From: JASHPR01 sp963844655
Lineage (GTDB): Bacteria; Actinomycetota; Actinomycetes; Streptosporangiales; Streptosporangiaceae
Assembly: GCA_963844655.1 (NCBI GenBank)
Contig: CAWJPA010000006.1
Coordinates: 723,652-787,651 of the forward strand
Reading direction: 5' to 3'
DNA: 64,000 nucleotides
Shown: positions 23,179 to 34,890 of the stretch, piece by piece
Layout of the letters: each line of letters starts with the position of its first letter
Position numbering within the stretch: the stretch's first letter is position 1
The notes under the pieces: model-generated
The model's database searches: none
The model's input: only the letters and a program-made list of their open reading frames with translations
What the model was told of the DNA's origin: nothing
Translations under genes and position numbers: made by a program

Positions 23179-25095
23179 ATGCCCTCCAATGCCCCAACCT
23201 CGATGCCGCATGCCCAAACCGGACAAGGACCGAGCCTGCAGGCACCGACCGGTCAGGCGGTGGTGAACCCCGGTCCACCTGCGCAGACACCGCTGGCCGC
23301 GCTCTGGAGAACCCGGGAGTACCTGCGCCCCTACTACCTCTCGCTGGCGCTGATGCTCGCCGCCGCGATCGGGGCTGCCATGGCCGAGATCGTGATCCCG
23401 CTGCTGATCAAGGCCGTCATCGACGGGCCGATCGCACACGGGAGCATGAGCGCCCTGCTCCCCCTCGGCCTGGCCGCGATCGCGCTGGGCGTCACCGAGG
23501 CCGCGCTCAACCTGTACCGGCGGTGGGTGCAGGCCAGCGCCGTCACCGGCATGGAGCGGTCGATGCGGGACAGCCTCTACGCGCACCTGCAGCGCCTGCA
23601 TACCGGGTTCCACGACGAGTGGCAGTCCGGGCAGCTGCTGTCCCGGGCCACGACAGACCTGTCGGCGATCCGGCGCTTCGCCGGCTTCGGCATCGTGTTC
23701 TTCATCACCAACGTGGTGACGTTCATCGCCATCATCGCGCTGCTGATCCGGCTGAGCTGGTGGCTCGGCCTGCTGACCGGGTGCGTGTTCCTGCCCGTGG
23801 TCGTGATCTGCACCCGCTTCGAGCGGAGGTACCGGGTGCTGTCCAGGCGCGCGCAGGACCAGGAGGGCGACCTGGCCACCTACGTCGAGGAGGCGGCGAC
23901 CGGCATCCGGGTGCTCAAGGCGCTCGGCCGCCGCGACGAGGCGGCCGCCCAGCACGCCCGCCAGGCCCGGCGCGTGCAGATCACGCAGGTGGAAAAGGCG
24001 AAACAGCGCGGCACCTTCTGGGCCGGGCTCGACCTGCTCCCGAACGCGGTCATCGGCCTGGTCCTGCTGCTGGGCTCGCTCACGGTCGCCCAGCACGCGC
24101 TGACCCTCGGCGGCCTGGTCGCGTTCATCACGCTCGCGCTGCTGCTGGTCTGGCCCATCGAGGCCATGGGCTACATCCTGGCCGGGGGCCAGGAGGCCGC
24201 CACGGCGGCGCAGCGGATCTACGAGATCTTCGACACCGAGCCCGCGATCAGCGACCCTGGCTCGCCCGCCCCGGCGGCGCCGCGGGGACGGCTCCGCTTC
24301 GATCAGGTGACGTTCCGCTTCCCCGGCACACCCGAGCCGCTGCTGCGCGGCGTGACCCTGGAGCTCGAGCCCGGGGAGACGCTCGCGCTGGTCGGGCCCA
24401 ACGGCGCGGGCAAGACCACGCTGCTGCAGCTGGTGCCGAGGCTGGCCGACGTGTCCGGCGGCGCGATCCGGCTGGACCGGACCGACATCAGGGAGCTGCC
24501 ACTCGCCTACCTGCGCTCCACCGTGGGCTGTGCCTTCGAGGACGCCACGCTGTTCTCGGCGAGCGTCAGGGAGAACGTCAGCTACGGCGCGCCCGGAGCC
24601 AGCGAGGACGAGATCCTGGCCGCCCTGGCCGCAGCCCAGGCGGACTTCGTCACCGACCTGCCCTGGGGCCTGGAGACCAGGATTGGCGAGCAGGGCATGG
24701 CGCTGTCCGGCGGGCAGCGGCAGCGGGTGGCGCTCGCCCGCGCCATCCTGGCCCGGCCGACCGTGCTGCTGCTCGACGACCCACTGTCCGCGCTGGACAT
24801 GCACACCGAGGCCAAGGTCACCCGGGCCCTGGCCCAAGTGCTGGCCAGATCCACGGCGCTGGTGGTGGCCCACCGGCCGTCCACGGTCATGCTGGCCGAC
24901 CGGGTGGCGCTGCTCGACCGGGGCGTGATCGCCGCGACCGGGTCACATCAGGAGCTGCTCGCGACCCAGCCCCGGTACCGCCAGCTGATGAGCGGCACCG
25001 ACCCGGACGCCGAACCCGGGTCAGGGCCAGAGTCCGGCCAGGAACCTGACCAGGACACCGCCGAGGACCAGGATCTGTCGGAGGCCCGCCGGTGA
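23179..25095 (+). CDS. ABC exporter half-transporter, degenerate-site subunit
   Basis: This 638-residue protein has a six-helix exporter domain followed by a nucleotide-binding domain. The NBD has Walker A GPNGAGKTT, signature LSGGQRQR, and a Walker B ending LLLDDPLSALD, where the usual catalytic glutamate is aspartate. The following subunit has the canonical LDEA but a weaker signature (LSAGQ), so one of the two ATP sites is degenerate. This is the known arrangement of heterodimeric exporters such as TM287/288. The start is set by the promoter just upstream, not by the ATG at 23011. The stop overlaps the GTG of the next gene. Confidence 0.92.
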   Translation: MPSNAPTSMPHAQTGQGPSLQAPTGQAVVNPGPPAQTPLAALWRTREYLRPYYLSLALMLAAAIGAAMAEIVIPLLIKAVIDGPIAHGSMSALLPLGLAAIALGVTEAALNLYRRWVQASAVTGMERSMRDSLYAHLQRLHTGFHDEWQSGQLLSRATTDLSAIRRFAGFGIVFFITNVVTFIAIIALLIRLSWWLGLLTGCVFLPVVVICTRFERRYRVLSRRAQDQEGDLATYVEEAATGIRVLKALGRRDEAAAQHARQARRVQITQVEKAKQRGTFWAGLDLLPNAVIGLVLLLGSLTVAQHALTLGGLVAFITLALLLVWPIEAMGYILAGGQEAATAAQRIYEIFDTEPAISDPGSPAPAAPRGRLRFDQVTFRFPGTPEPLLRGVTLELEPGETLALVGPNGAGKTTLLQLVPRLADVSGGAIRLDRTDIRELPLAYLRSTVGCAFEDATLFSASVRENVSYGAPGASEDEILAALAAAQADFVTDLPWGLETRIGEQGMALSGGQRQRVALARAILARPTVLLLDDPLSALDMHTEAKVTRALAQVLARSTALVVAHRPSTVMLADRVALLDRGVIAATGSHQELLATQPRYRQLMSGTDPDAEPGSGPESGQEPDQDTAEDQDLSEARR

Positions 25096-26969
25096 CCCAG
25101 ACCCCCACCTCCCCCCCACCGGCCACCCCCGGCCCCCAGACCACCGCCCAGGCCTGGCGCGGCATCGCGGCCGAGGACGCCGACGACATCACCGCGAGCC
25201 TGGCGTCGCTGCTGCGGCTGCGCGGCCGGCGGCTGCTGCAGAGCCTGCTCCGCCCGCACAGGAAGCGGGTCATCGTGATCCTGCTGCTGATCGTGGCCGC
25301 CAACGTGGGCGCCCTGGTCGGGCCGTGGCTGATCGGGGTCGGGATCGACCGGATCCCGCAGCTGGACCGCACCCATGACGTGCTGCCGCTGATCCTCATC
25401 ATCGTCGCGTTCGCCGCGGCGGTGCTCCTCCAGGCCACCGCCACCCGGTCCTTCATCGGCGCCATGGGCAGCCTCGGCGCCGACGTGGTGTTCGAGCTCA
25501 GGCGCCGCCTGTTCGCCCATTTCCTGCGGCTGTCCGTGTCATTCCACGAGCGCTACACCTCCGGGCGGGTGATCTCGCGGCAGGTCTCCGACGTCGACTC
25601 GATCTCCGACCTGTTCGACGAGGGCCTGGATTCGCTGGTCTCCGCGGTCCTGTCGCTGCTGCTGGTCGGGGCCGGCATGCTGCTGCTGGACTGGCCGCTG
25701 GCGCTCGTGGTGCTGACCGGCTTCATACCGCTGGTCTGGCTGACGGTCTGGTTCCGCCGCGAGTCGGCCGTCGCCTACCGGCGGACCAGGGAGACCATCG
25801 CCCAGGTCATCGTGCAGTTCGTGGAGACCTTCGGCGGCATCCGCGCCGTCCAGGCCTTCCGCAGGGAGCGCCGGAACCAGGAGATCTTCGGCGAGTTCAA
25901 CGCCAGCTACGCTGCGGCCAGCCTGCGCTCCTCCCGGCTGATCGCGATCTACTCCCCCGGCATCACGCTGGTGGCCAACCTCTCGATCGGGGCGGTGCTG
26001 CTCTACGGCGGGTTCCGGGTCATCGAAGGCACCATGCAGGTCGGCGTGCTGGTCACCTTCGTGCTGTACCTGCAGCGCTTCTTCGACCCGCTGCAGGACC
26101 TGTCGCAGTTCTACAACACGTTCCAGTCCGCCGCCGCGGCGCTGGAGAAGATCTCCGGCGTGCTCGACGAGGCCCCGGACGTACCCGAGCCGGACTCCCC
26201 CGTGCCGCTGCCCGAGGCCCCGGACCCGGCCCGGAGCGGCCGGACCGTGCGGTTCGACGCGGTCAGGTTCGGCTACCGCGACACCCCGGTGCTGCCCGGC
26301 CTCGACCTGACCATCCCCGCGGGGCAGACCACGGCCCTGGTCGGGGCCACCGGCTCGGGCAAGACGACCATCGCCCGGCTGATGGCCCGGTTCTACGATC
26401 CGGGCCAGGGCCGGGTGCTGCTGGATGACGTCGATATGCGGAACCTGTCCGAGCCCACCCTGCGCCGCGAGGTCGTGCTCATCACCCAGGAGAACTTCCT
26501 GTTCAGCGGCTCCATCGCGGACAACATCGCGCTGGGCAAACCCGGCGCGTCCCGGGCCGAGGTCGAGGACGCAGCCCGCGCCATCGGCGCGGACACGTTC
26601 ATCTCGGCGCTCCCGACCGGCTACGACGAGCCGGTGGGCAAGCACGGCGGGCGGCTGTCCGCCGGCCAGCGGCAGCTGATCTCCTTCACCCGGGCGTTCC
26701 TGGCCGCCCCGGCGGTGCTGGTGCTGGACGAAGCCACCTCGCTGCTGGACATCCCCAGCGAGGTGCTGGTGCAGCGGGCGCTGCGCACCATCCTGGCCGG
26801 ACGCACCGCCCTGATCATCGCTCACCGGCTGTCCACGGTGCAGATCGCCGACCGGGTGCTGGTGCTGTCCGGCGGCCGGGTGGTGGAAGACGGCCCGCCG
26901 GCCAGGCTGCTGACCGAGGGCGGGGAGTACTCCTCGCTGCATGCCTCCTGGCAGGAGAGCCTCGTCTGA
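25092..26969 (+). CDS. ABC exporter half-transporter, consensus-site subunit
   Basis: The 625-residue partner starts at GTG 25092 within the stop of the previous gene. It has an N-terminal cytoplasmic segment of about 60 residues, a six-helix domain, and an NBD with Walker A GATGSGKTT, signature LSAGQRQL and Walker B VLVLDEATSLLD, with the catalytic glutamate present. Paired with the upstream subunit it supplies the hydrolytic Walker motifs. Heterodimeric exporters of this class move lipids, peptides or drugs; substrate not deducible. A GC hairpin follows the stop. Confidence 0.92.
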   Translation: MTQTPTSPPPATPGPQTTAQAWRGIAAEDADDITASLASLLRLRGRRLLQSLLRPHRKRVIVILLLIVAANVGALVGPWLIGVGIDRIPQLDRTHDVLPLILIIVAFAAAVLLQATATRSFIGAMGSLGADVVFELRRRLFAHFLRLSVSFHERYTSGRVISRQVSDVDSISDLFDEGLDSLVSAVLSLLLVGAGMLLLDWPLALVVLTGFIPLVWLTVWFRRESAVAYRRTRETIAQVIVQFVETFGGIRAVQAFRRERRNQEIFGEFNASYAAASLRSSRLIAIYSPGITLVANLSIGAVLLYGGFRVIEGTMQVGVLVTFVLYLQRFFDPLQDLSQFYNTFQSAAAALEKISGVLDEAPDVPEPDSPVPLPEAPDPARSGRTVRFDAVRFGYRDTPVLPGLDLTIPAGQTTALVGATGSGKTTIARLMARFYDPGQGRVLLDDVDMRNLSEPTLRREVVLITQENFLFSGSIADNIALGKPGASRAEVEDAARAIGADTFISALPTGYDEPVGKHGGRLSAGQRQLISFTRAFLAAPAVLVLDEATSLLDIPSEVLVQRALRTILAGRTALIIAHRLSTVQIADRVLVLSGGRVVEDGPPARLLTEGGEYSSLHASWQESLV

Positions 26970-26992
26970 CCCGGCCGGTCGGCGCGGCCGGG
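26970..26992 (+). terminator. Hairpin after ABC exporter operon
   Basis: CCCGGCCG and CGGCCGGG pair perfectly over a 7-base loop, starting at the base after the stop codon. No T-tract. Confidence 0.5.
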
Positions 26993-27122
26993 CCTGCCGC
27001 GGCGCCCCGGGCCAGCCCCCGCTAGGCCGGCCCGTACTCGGTAGGCTGCCTGCGGGCACGCTGGATCCGCGCCCGGCTCCGGCCGGGGTATACCGGTGCT
27101 GAGATCACGGGAAGGGGTGCTG

Positions 27123-27566
27123 ATGGCCGCTGACGACGTTCCGCGCCGGCCGGATCAGCCTCCCGGCCGGCCTCAGGTACCGGGCCGCAGCAGGTTCGGG
27201 GTCAAGAAGGTAGCGATCGGCACCGGGCTCGTGGCCTACTCCTGGTTCGCGGCGGGCACCGTGCCATTCACCCGGGACGCGCTGCTGATCGTGCTGGTGC
27301 CCGGCGCGGTGATCGGCTTCCTGGCCTACGGCCGCCCGCCCACCCGCATCCCGCCGCCCGAGAGCCTGGACATAGCCGGGTTCTCCTACTGGGCCATCAC
27401 CGTTGCGGCCTTGTTCGAGTGGGAGGCCGCTGCGTTCAGGGACAACTCCCCGTGGTGGCATCCCGCGCTCACCGACCTGGTCGACCCCCTGCTCAACCCG
27501 CACCCGGTCAAGGCCGCAGCGATCTTGATCTGGCTGCTCGCGGGGTGGGGCCTGGTGCGGAGGTGA
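27123..27566 (+). CDS. Small membrane protein, unknown
   Basis: This 147-residue protein has a basic, Pro-rich N-terminus and three to four hydrophobic segments (LVAYSWFAAG, LLIVLVPGAVIGFLAYG, AITVAALFEW, ILIWLLAGWGL). ATG 27123 has GAAGGGGTG upstream. It ends 7 bases before the next small membrane protein, so the two are likely co-expressed. Family not recognised with confidence; paired small membrane proteins like this recur in actinobacteria. Confidence 0.65.
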   Translation: MAADDVPRRPDQPPGRPQVPGRSRFGVKKVAIGTGLVAYSWFAAGTVPFTRDALLIVLVPGAVIGFLAYGRPPTRIPPPESLDIAGFSYWAITVAALFEWEAAAFRDNSPWWHPALTDLVDPLLNPHPVKAAAILIWLLAGWGLVRR

Positions 27567-27573
27567 TGGCCCG

Positions 27574-27774
27574 ATGGTGACCCGGGTTATCACGATCGTC
27601 GGCTTCGTCATCGTGATCCTGGCCCTGTTCGTGCTCGAGTACCTCGGCCGGCGGAAGGACAACAGGATTCCCACGCTGGGCGAGTGGCTGGGCTTCATCA
27701 TGCGCCCCTGGGCCGGCCGTTTCCTCATCCTGCTGGGCTGGCTCTGGCTCGGCTGGCACTACTTCTCCCGGTAA
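27574..27774 (+). CDS. Small two-helix membrane protein (DUF6186-like)
   Basis: This 66-residue protein has two hydrophobic helices (VITIVGFVIVILALFVLEYL and FLILLGWLWLGWHYF) separated by a basic loop RRKDNRIPTLGEWLGFIMR. The PTLGE-loop and the ending GWLWLGWHYF recall the DUF6186 family, from memory. It follows the previous gene by seven bases. Role unknown. Confidence 0.6.
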   Translation: MVTRVITIVGFVIVILALFVLEYLGRRKDNRIPTLGEWLGFIMRPWAGRFLILLGWLWLGWHYFSR

Positions 27775-27796
27775 CCGCGGCGCTGCCCGCGTCCGC

Positions 27797-27808
27797 TAGG
27801 CTGACCGC
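27797..27808 (+). promoter_or_regulatory. Candidate -10 box for leaderless mRNA at 27809
   Basis: TAGGCT (27797-27802) ends six bases before GTG 27809; no Shine-Dalgarno. The -35 is not convincing. Confidence 0.4.
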
Positions 27809-28228
27809 GTGATGGCGCGTCGCAACCAGGTATCCGGCCAGGCCGAGGCGGAGTTCGCCGCGGACGTGGCGCTGGCCGGGGAATTTGATGATCTGCTCGC
27901 CCGGGCTCGCGAGGCCGAGCAGGCCTACCGGTCCGCGCAGGCCAGGGGCGTTCCGGCCGATCAGGTGTATCCGCTGGCCAGGAGACTCGATAGCGCTCTG
28001 ACCGACGCGATGCGGGCCGCGTACGCCGCCGAGCGCGCCGAAATCGGTCCCCGGGGCTATGAGGACCGGATCTTCCGGCGGAAGGCCAAGGCCAAGCCCG
28101 CCGTGCACGCCTGGACGGACGAGGCGGAGCGATTGCTGACGCTGCGCGAGACGCACCGGCTCACCGGCATCCCGCCCGAGCGCGTGGCCGACCTGCCCGG
28201 CGGCATAGTCACGCACGTCCTCGCCTGA
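27809..28228 (+). CDS. Hypothetical protein
   Basis: This 139-residue charged, helical, soluble protein starts GTG-ATG, so either codon may initiate. It has a Glu/Ala-rich N-terminal helix (residues 10-40) and a basic patch, IFRRKAKAKPAV. I do not recognise the family. Codon usage and a following hairpin support a real gene. Confidence 0.6.
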   Translation: MMARRNQVSGQAEAEFAADVALAGEFDDLLARAREAEQAYRSAQARGVPADQVYPLARRLDSALTDAMRAAYAAERAEIGPRGYEDRIFRRKAKAKPAVHAWTDEAERLLTLRETHRLTGIPPERVADLPGGIVTHVLA

Positions 28229-28243
28229 GCCCTCCCGCGACCC

Positions 28244-28262
28244 GTCCGGGCCACCCCCGGAC
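28244..28262 (+). terminator. Hairpin after 27809 gene
   Basis: GTCCGGG and CCCGGAC form a perfect 7-bp stem with a 5-base loop, 16 bases after the stop codon. Confidence 0.45.
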
Positions 28263-28608
28263 CCACCTCAGGCCACGCCGCGCCGCCGTCCGGGCCCCCT
28301 GCGGCCCATCCGAGTTACCGCGAGATTGTCGACTGCCGGCGTGTCGGCTTTGTGCGGCAATGGCCCGGGAGCACCCTGGTCTATGCCTGCAGTTGTCCGG
28401 TGCGTCGCGCGTTCGGTAACCAAGTAACTACTTAAAGTGATGTCACTGGTAACTATGGGTAGTACCTAGGTGCCAGAACGCGTACCCACGAAAGCTACAA
28501 AGGGTGGCGCGGAAAACAGTCACAACGAGCCATGCCGCGCTCGGTGGTACTGCTGGCACAGTAGAGTTGAACGACGAGACAACGAGTACTGACCCAGGAG
28601 GCACGCGA
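28263..28608. other. Long leader region of the DUF5999 gene
   Basis: About 345 bases with no gene. It contains an AT-rich, palindrome-dense stretch at 28415-28470 and several possible -10 boxes, including TAGAGT at 28562, before the ribosome site AGGAGG at 28596. The length and palindromes suggest regulated transcription of the small gene downstream. Confidence 0.45.
28415..28470. promoter_or_regulatory. Cluster of short palindromes
   Basis: In 56 bases there are GGTAACC (28415), AAGT-AACT-ACTT (28422), AGTGA-TG-TCACT (28436), GGTAGTACC (28458) and CCTAGG (28465). Three GGTA boxes recur. This is far denser than elsewhere and AT-richer than the surroundings; it looks like one or more operators. 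Confidence 0.45.
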
Positions 28609-28863
28609 ATGTGCCCGCACACGCCGCCGTGTCCGGATGCCAGTGGCCCGGACCGCGAGGCGGCCCGAACTATAATCAGCCACCCGGAGCAGGGCTGGAG
28701 CCTGCTCTGCAACGGCATAGTCGTCTTCGAAGACACCGGGGAACTGCTCCCCGACGGAGTGCCTATAGCGCCGCACCGGCCTACTGATCTGATCTCACAG
28801 CACGTAGCCGGGGTCCGGCGGCGGGAGGCCCCGAAGGCCGACTCGCACTCGCCAGCGGCCTAG
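28609..28863 (+). CDS. DUF5999 family protein
   Basis: This 84-residue protein begins MCPHTPPCPDAS and continues HPEQGWSLLCNGIVVFEDTG-ELLPDG, the hallmark of the actinobacterial DUF5999 family. Three cysteines and a histidine are conserved in this pattern and could bind metal. ATG 28609 has AGGAGG seven bases upstream. Its stop shares CTAG with the stop of the convergent hydrolase. The family's function is unknown. Confidence 0.85.
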   Translation: MCPHTPPCPDASGPDREAARTIISHPEQGWSLLCNGIVVFEDTGELLPDGVPIAPHRPTDLISQHVAGVRRREAPKADSHSPAA

Positions 28864-29465
28864 TCACCGCCCAGCTCAAGCACCTCGCGCAGCCAGGTTC
28901 CGACCGCCTGCCCGATGCTTTCTGCGTGCTTTGACAGGGTATGTGTCTCGCCCGGCAGCACGATCACCCGTGACGCGTCCGCGCTGTCGGGGATGCCGAA
29001 CGGGTCCTGGGCACCGTTGACCACGAGGACGTCGGTGCCTGCCGCACGCAGCTCGCCGGCCCGCGACCGCTCCGGGCGGCCGGGCGGGTGCAGCGGGAAG
29101 GCCAGCGCCACGACCGCGCGGGCGGCCGCCGCCTGAGCCGTGCGGCAGGCCACCCGGGCGCCGTTGCTGCGGCCGCCCTGCACCAGCGGAACCCGGGGAA
29201 CCTTGCGCCGCAGCGCTTCGATGATCTCCAGCCAGGCCGCGTCCTGCCGGTCAGGGGAACCAGGCGCGCGGGCTCCCCTGACCCGGTACGGCTGGAGCAC
29301 CCGCGCCACCGCACCGCCCAGCTGCCGCCCGGCCTCGCGGGCCGCGAGCAGGTCCGGGCTGTCCACGCCGCCGCCCGCCCCGTGCGTAAGCACGAACAGG
29401 AACGTCGGCTTGCCCGGCTTGTCCAGTTCCACCTGGGCCGGCCCGCTGCCGGTATCTATCTCCAC
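28860..29465 (-). CDS. Alpha/beta-hydrolase family protein (KANL3/TEX30-like)
   Basis: This 201-residue hydrolase has THGAGGGVDSPDL after the first strand, the nucleophile elbow QGGRSNGARVA, an acid in NGAQDPFG and the histidine in PGETHTLSKH. The pattern fits the small alpha/beta hydrolases grouped with KANL3/TEX30. Substrate unknown. The GTG start at 29465 follows a -10 box by seven bases. Confidence 0.82.
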   Translation of the reverse strand: MEIDTGSGPAQVELDKPGKPTFLFVLTHGAGGGVDSPDLLAAREAGRQLGGAVARVLQPYRVRGARAPGSPDRQDAAWLEIIEALRRKVPRVPLVQGGRSNGARVACRTAQAAAARAVVALAFPLHPPGRPERSRAGELRAAGTDVLVVNGAQDPFGIPDSADASRVIVLPGETHTLSKHAESIGQAVGTWLREVLELGGD

Positions 29466-29478
29466 GCCGGGCAGCCTA
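29466..29478 (-). promoter_or_regulatory. Candidate -10 box for leaderless hydrolase mRNA
   Basis: On the minus strand TAGGCT (29478-29473) ends seven bases before GTG 29465 and no ribosome site intervenes. Confidence 0.5.
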
Positions 29479-29530
29479 GCGCCGTGACCTGGGCAGGGGC
29501 GGGCCAGCCTGGCCTCTGACCTGGCCAGCG

Positions 29531-30781
29531 TCAGGGCAGGCCGGCCGCGTCAACGGCTTCAAGCTGCTGTGACGAGAAGTCGGTCACCAGCAGTGTCCGC
29601 CCGGACGGTTCCAGCGCCATCTGCCGCGGGAAGCCGCCCGCGGGCAGGTAGCCGAGCAGGGCCGGCTTCCCGGCCAGTGCCCGCGGGACGCTCACCACGG
29701 CCAGGCTCGAGGCGGCGCCCGCGGCAGTGAACCGGTTGGAATCGGCCACCACGATCCGCTGCCCGCGGTCGATTAGCGCCAGGCCCACCGGGGCCTCGCC
29801 GACCTCGACGCTGGCGATCAGCGCATGCGCCGGGTCGGAGTGCAGCCGGGCCGCGGAGAGGCCCAGGAGCCGGTCGCTGCCGCGGGCCGTCACCCAGACC
29901 ACGCGGCCGTCCGCGGAGGCGACCACCCGGACCGGGCTGCACCCGGCCGTCACCGTGACCGCGGCCGCGGCCGCGGGGTCGGTCTCGGCGCGATCCAGGT
30001 TGATCACGGTGAGCGTGCCCTGGCCGGGGGCCCCGGCGGATGTCGGCGGCATCGCGGCCAGTTCGCTGGTCGCGTACAGCCACCGGCCGTCGGGCGACAC
30101 CGCCAGGCCCACGGGCCCGATGCCGACCGGGATCGTGCCGGTGAAGTCCGCGGGGCCAAAACCCCTGGTCAGCGCCTGCTGCAGGTTGAACACGGCGATC
30201 GCCGCGCTGTCTTCGAGGCTCACGAACGCGAACCGGCCGTCGGGCGAGGTGGCCACCTCGATCGCGCCGATGCCCTTGGGCGAGTTCAGCGTCCCGAGCG
30301 GCGCACCCGTCTGGCCCCGCTCCGCGCGGCTCACGCTGATCACCCCGGCCCCGCCTGCATCGTCGGCCGCCAGCAGGTACTTGCCGTTGCGGGTCAGGGT
30401 CTCGCCCAGCGGCTGACCGGCCGGGACCACCTGCCGGACCAGGGCGGGCAGGGCCGGTGCGCCCACGCGGAACACACCTACCGACCCGGCGACGGGGAAC
30501 GAGACAAACGCCCAGCGGCCGTCGGCGGTGACCGCCACCCCGAACGGGCTCCCCGGCACCGATCCCGTCGTGGCGGGCACACCGTGCAGCGCAGGCGCGG
30601 CCGCAGTAGCGGTGCTGCATCCGGGGGCACCCGTCACGGACACGGGGTGCCGCGCCGTGGCGCGGGTCGCAGCCGCAGGCCCGGATGCCGCGCTGGGGGT
30701 GCTGGCCGTATGGGACCTGCTGGTGCACGCGGCCGCGGCCACCAGAGCCAGGGCGGTCATCGCGGCCAGCGGCCATCTCAC
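29531..30781 (-). CDS. Secreted YVTN/YncE-type beta-propeller, probable lipoprotein
   Basis: This 416-residue protein starts at GTG 30781 with a short basic-hydrophobic leader ending ALVAAAACTS, a lipoprotein-like cleavage site although alanine replaces the usual leucine at -3. At least six blades carry the xDGRxxxV motif (VTADGRWAFVSF, TSPDGRFAFVSLE, VSPDGRWLYATSE, ASADGRVVWVTARG, LEPSGRTLLVTDF). It is predicted to be extracytoplasmic, with a binding rather than catalytic role. GGAAAG directly abuts the GTG, so spacing is poor and the start is uncertain; one further upstream would hide the signal. Confidence 0.75.
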   Translation of the reverse strand: MRWPLAAMTALALVAAAACTSRSHTASTPSAASGPAAATRATARHPVSVTGAPGCSTATAAAPALHGVPATTGSVPGSPFGVAVTADGRWAFVSFPVAGSVGVFRVGAPALPALVRQVVPAGQPLGETLTRNGKYLLAADDAGGAGVISVSRAERGQTGAPLGTLNSPKGIGAIEVATSPDGRFAFVSLEDSAAIAVFNLQQALTRGFGPADFTGTIPVGIGPVGLAVSPDGRWLYATSELAAMPPTSAGAPGQGTLTVINLDRAETDPAAAAAVTVTAGCSPVRVVASADGRVVWVTARGSDRLLGLSAARLHSDPAHALIASVEVGEAPVGLALIDRGQRIVVADSNRFTAAGAASSLAVVSVPRALAGKPALLGYLPAGGFPRQMALEPSGRTLLVTDFSSQQLEAVDAAGLP

Positions 30782-30955
30782 CTTTCCAGGGTAGACCCGC
30801 CCAACGCCAGCAAAACACCGCAAACCAGATAGCGCACTAGCATCACTGACTCGGGCCGCCACCCGGGGCGAGCGCCCGCTCTCGCGGGACCGATCGCCCG
30901 GACACGTTCAGCCCCACCCGGCGCTGGCCCGGCGGAGGCGGGACCAGCCCGGGGG

Positions 30956-33820
<2,865 letters not shown>

Positions 33821-34057
33821 TTTGCGCTCTGTTCTCCGGTTTGTGACTGCGGAATCTAGGTCTAGGGGCACGCGTCGCCATGGTATCCGGGGGGTCCGAC
33901 AAAACGCGGAGCTTCGGCGGGCGGCGGCGCCACCAGGGCGGGAACGCTCTGCCGCCTCCCAGCATTCCCTCGCCCTCCCGCCCGCGCAAGCCCGCTGGCT
34001 CGGCCGGGGTGAGGGGCGGGATGATGGCAGGCACGCGGACCACGTGAGGAGAACGCG

Positions 34058-34816
34058 GTGGACAGTGACCCGGGCCGGCTGCTCGCGCGGATCCAGGAGG
34101 CAACCGGCCGCCTGGCCGTGACCGCGGACGCACTCACCGACGGCCAGGCGCGGGAAGCCTCGCTGCTGCCCGGCTGGAGCCGCGGGCACGTGCTCACGCA
34201 CATCGCCCGCAACGCCGACGGGCTCAGCAACCTGCTGGTCTGGGCCCGCACCGGTATCGAGACGCCGCAGTACCCCAGCAGGCAGGCCCGCGAGGACGGG
34301 ATCGAGGCGGGTGCGCACCGCCCGGCCGCAGAGCTCTCGGCCGACGTAGCGCAGTCGGCCACCGAGTTCGCCGATGAGGTGGCCCGCGTGCCCGCCGCGG
34401 CCTGGGACGTGCCGGTCCACGGCCTGAACGGACCGGGCCACCCGGCCTGGTTCACGCTGTTCCGGCGGCTGACCGAGGTGGAGATCCACCACGCCGATCT
34501 CGGCGCGGGATACGGGCCCTCCGACTGGCCCGCGGCGTTCGTCGCCGACGAGCTCGAGCGGGTCACCGGGCAGTTCGCCGGCCGGGACGGCGTTCCCGCC
34601 TGCGTGCTCGAACTGGCCGACACCGGGCGGCGGCTCCGGCTCGGTCCCGGGTCCGCTGCCGCTCCAGCGGACGCCAGCACGGTGGCCGGCCCGGGCTGGC
34701 TGGTGCTCGCCTGGCTTACCGGGCGGGACGATGGGGCCGCCCTGACGGTCAGCGGCGGCCCGGACCCGGCCGGCGGCCAGGGTGGCTTGCCCCCTAAGCT
34801 GCCGAAGTGGAGTTGA
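34058..34816 (+). CDS. Maleylpyruvate isomerase family mycothiol-dependent enzyme
   Basis: The 252-residue protein has the MDMPI N-terminal domain with metal histidines in GHVLTHIARNADGLSNLL and EVEIHHADLGAGY, and a small C-terminal domain. The known member isomerises maleylpyruvate with mycothiol; others are transferases, so the substrate is open. GTG 34058 has GAGGAGAAC upstream. The next gene, a metallo-hydrolase, follows in 74 bases on the same strand, which fits thiol-conjugate breakdown (inference). Confidence 0.87.
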   Translation: MDSDPGRLLARIQEATGRLAVTADALTDGQAREASLLPGWSRGHVLTHIARNADGLSNLLVWARTGIETPQYPSRQAREDGIEAGAHRPAAELSADVAQSATEFADEVARVPAAAWDVPVHGLNGPGHPAWFTLFRRLTEVEIHHADLGAGYGPSDWPAAFVADELERVTGQFAGRDGVPACVLELADTGRRLRLGPGSAAAPADASTVAGPGWLVLAWLTGRDDGAALTVSGGPDPAGGQGGLPPKLPKWS

Positions 34817-34890
34817 GCGCCGCCGACCGCCTCGCCTGCCGGCGGCATGGCCGGCGGGCCAGGCCGGACCTGCCGTAGGAACGGAGAGAC

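Noticed and set aside
23125..24873. 582-codon minus-strand frame opposite the first ABC exporter subunit
   Set aside because: Gln/His/Asp-rich mirror sequence with no motif; the exporter is clear.
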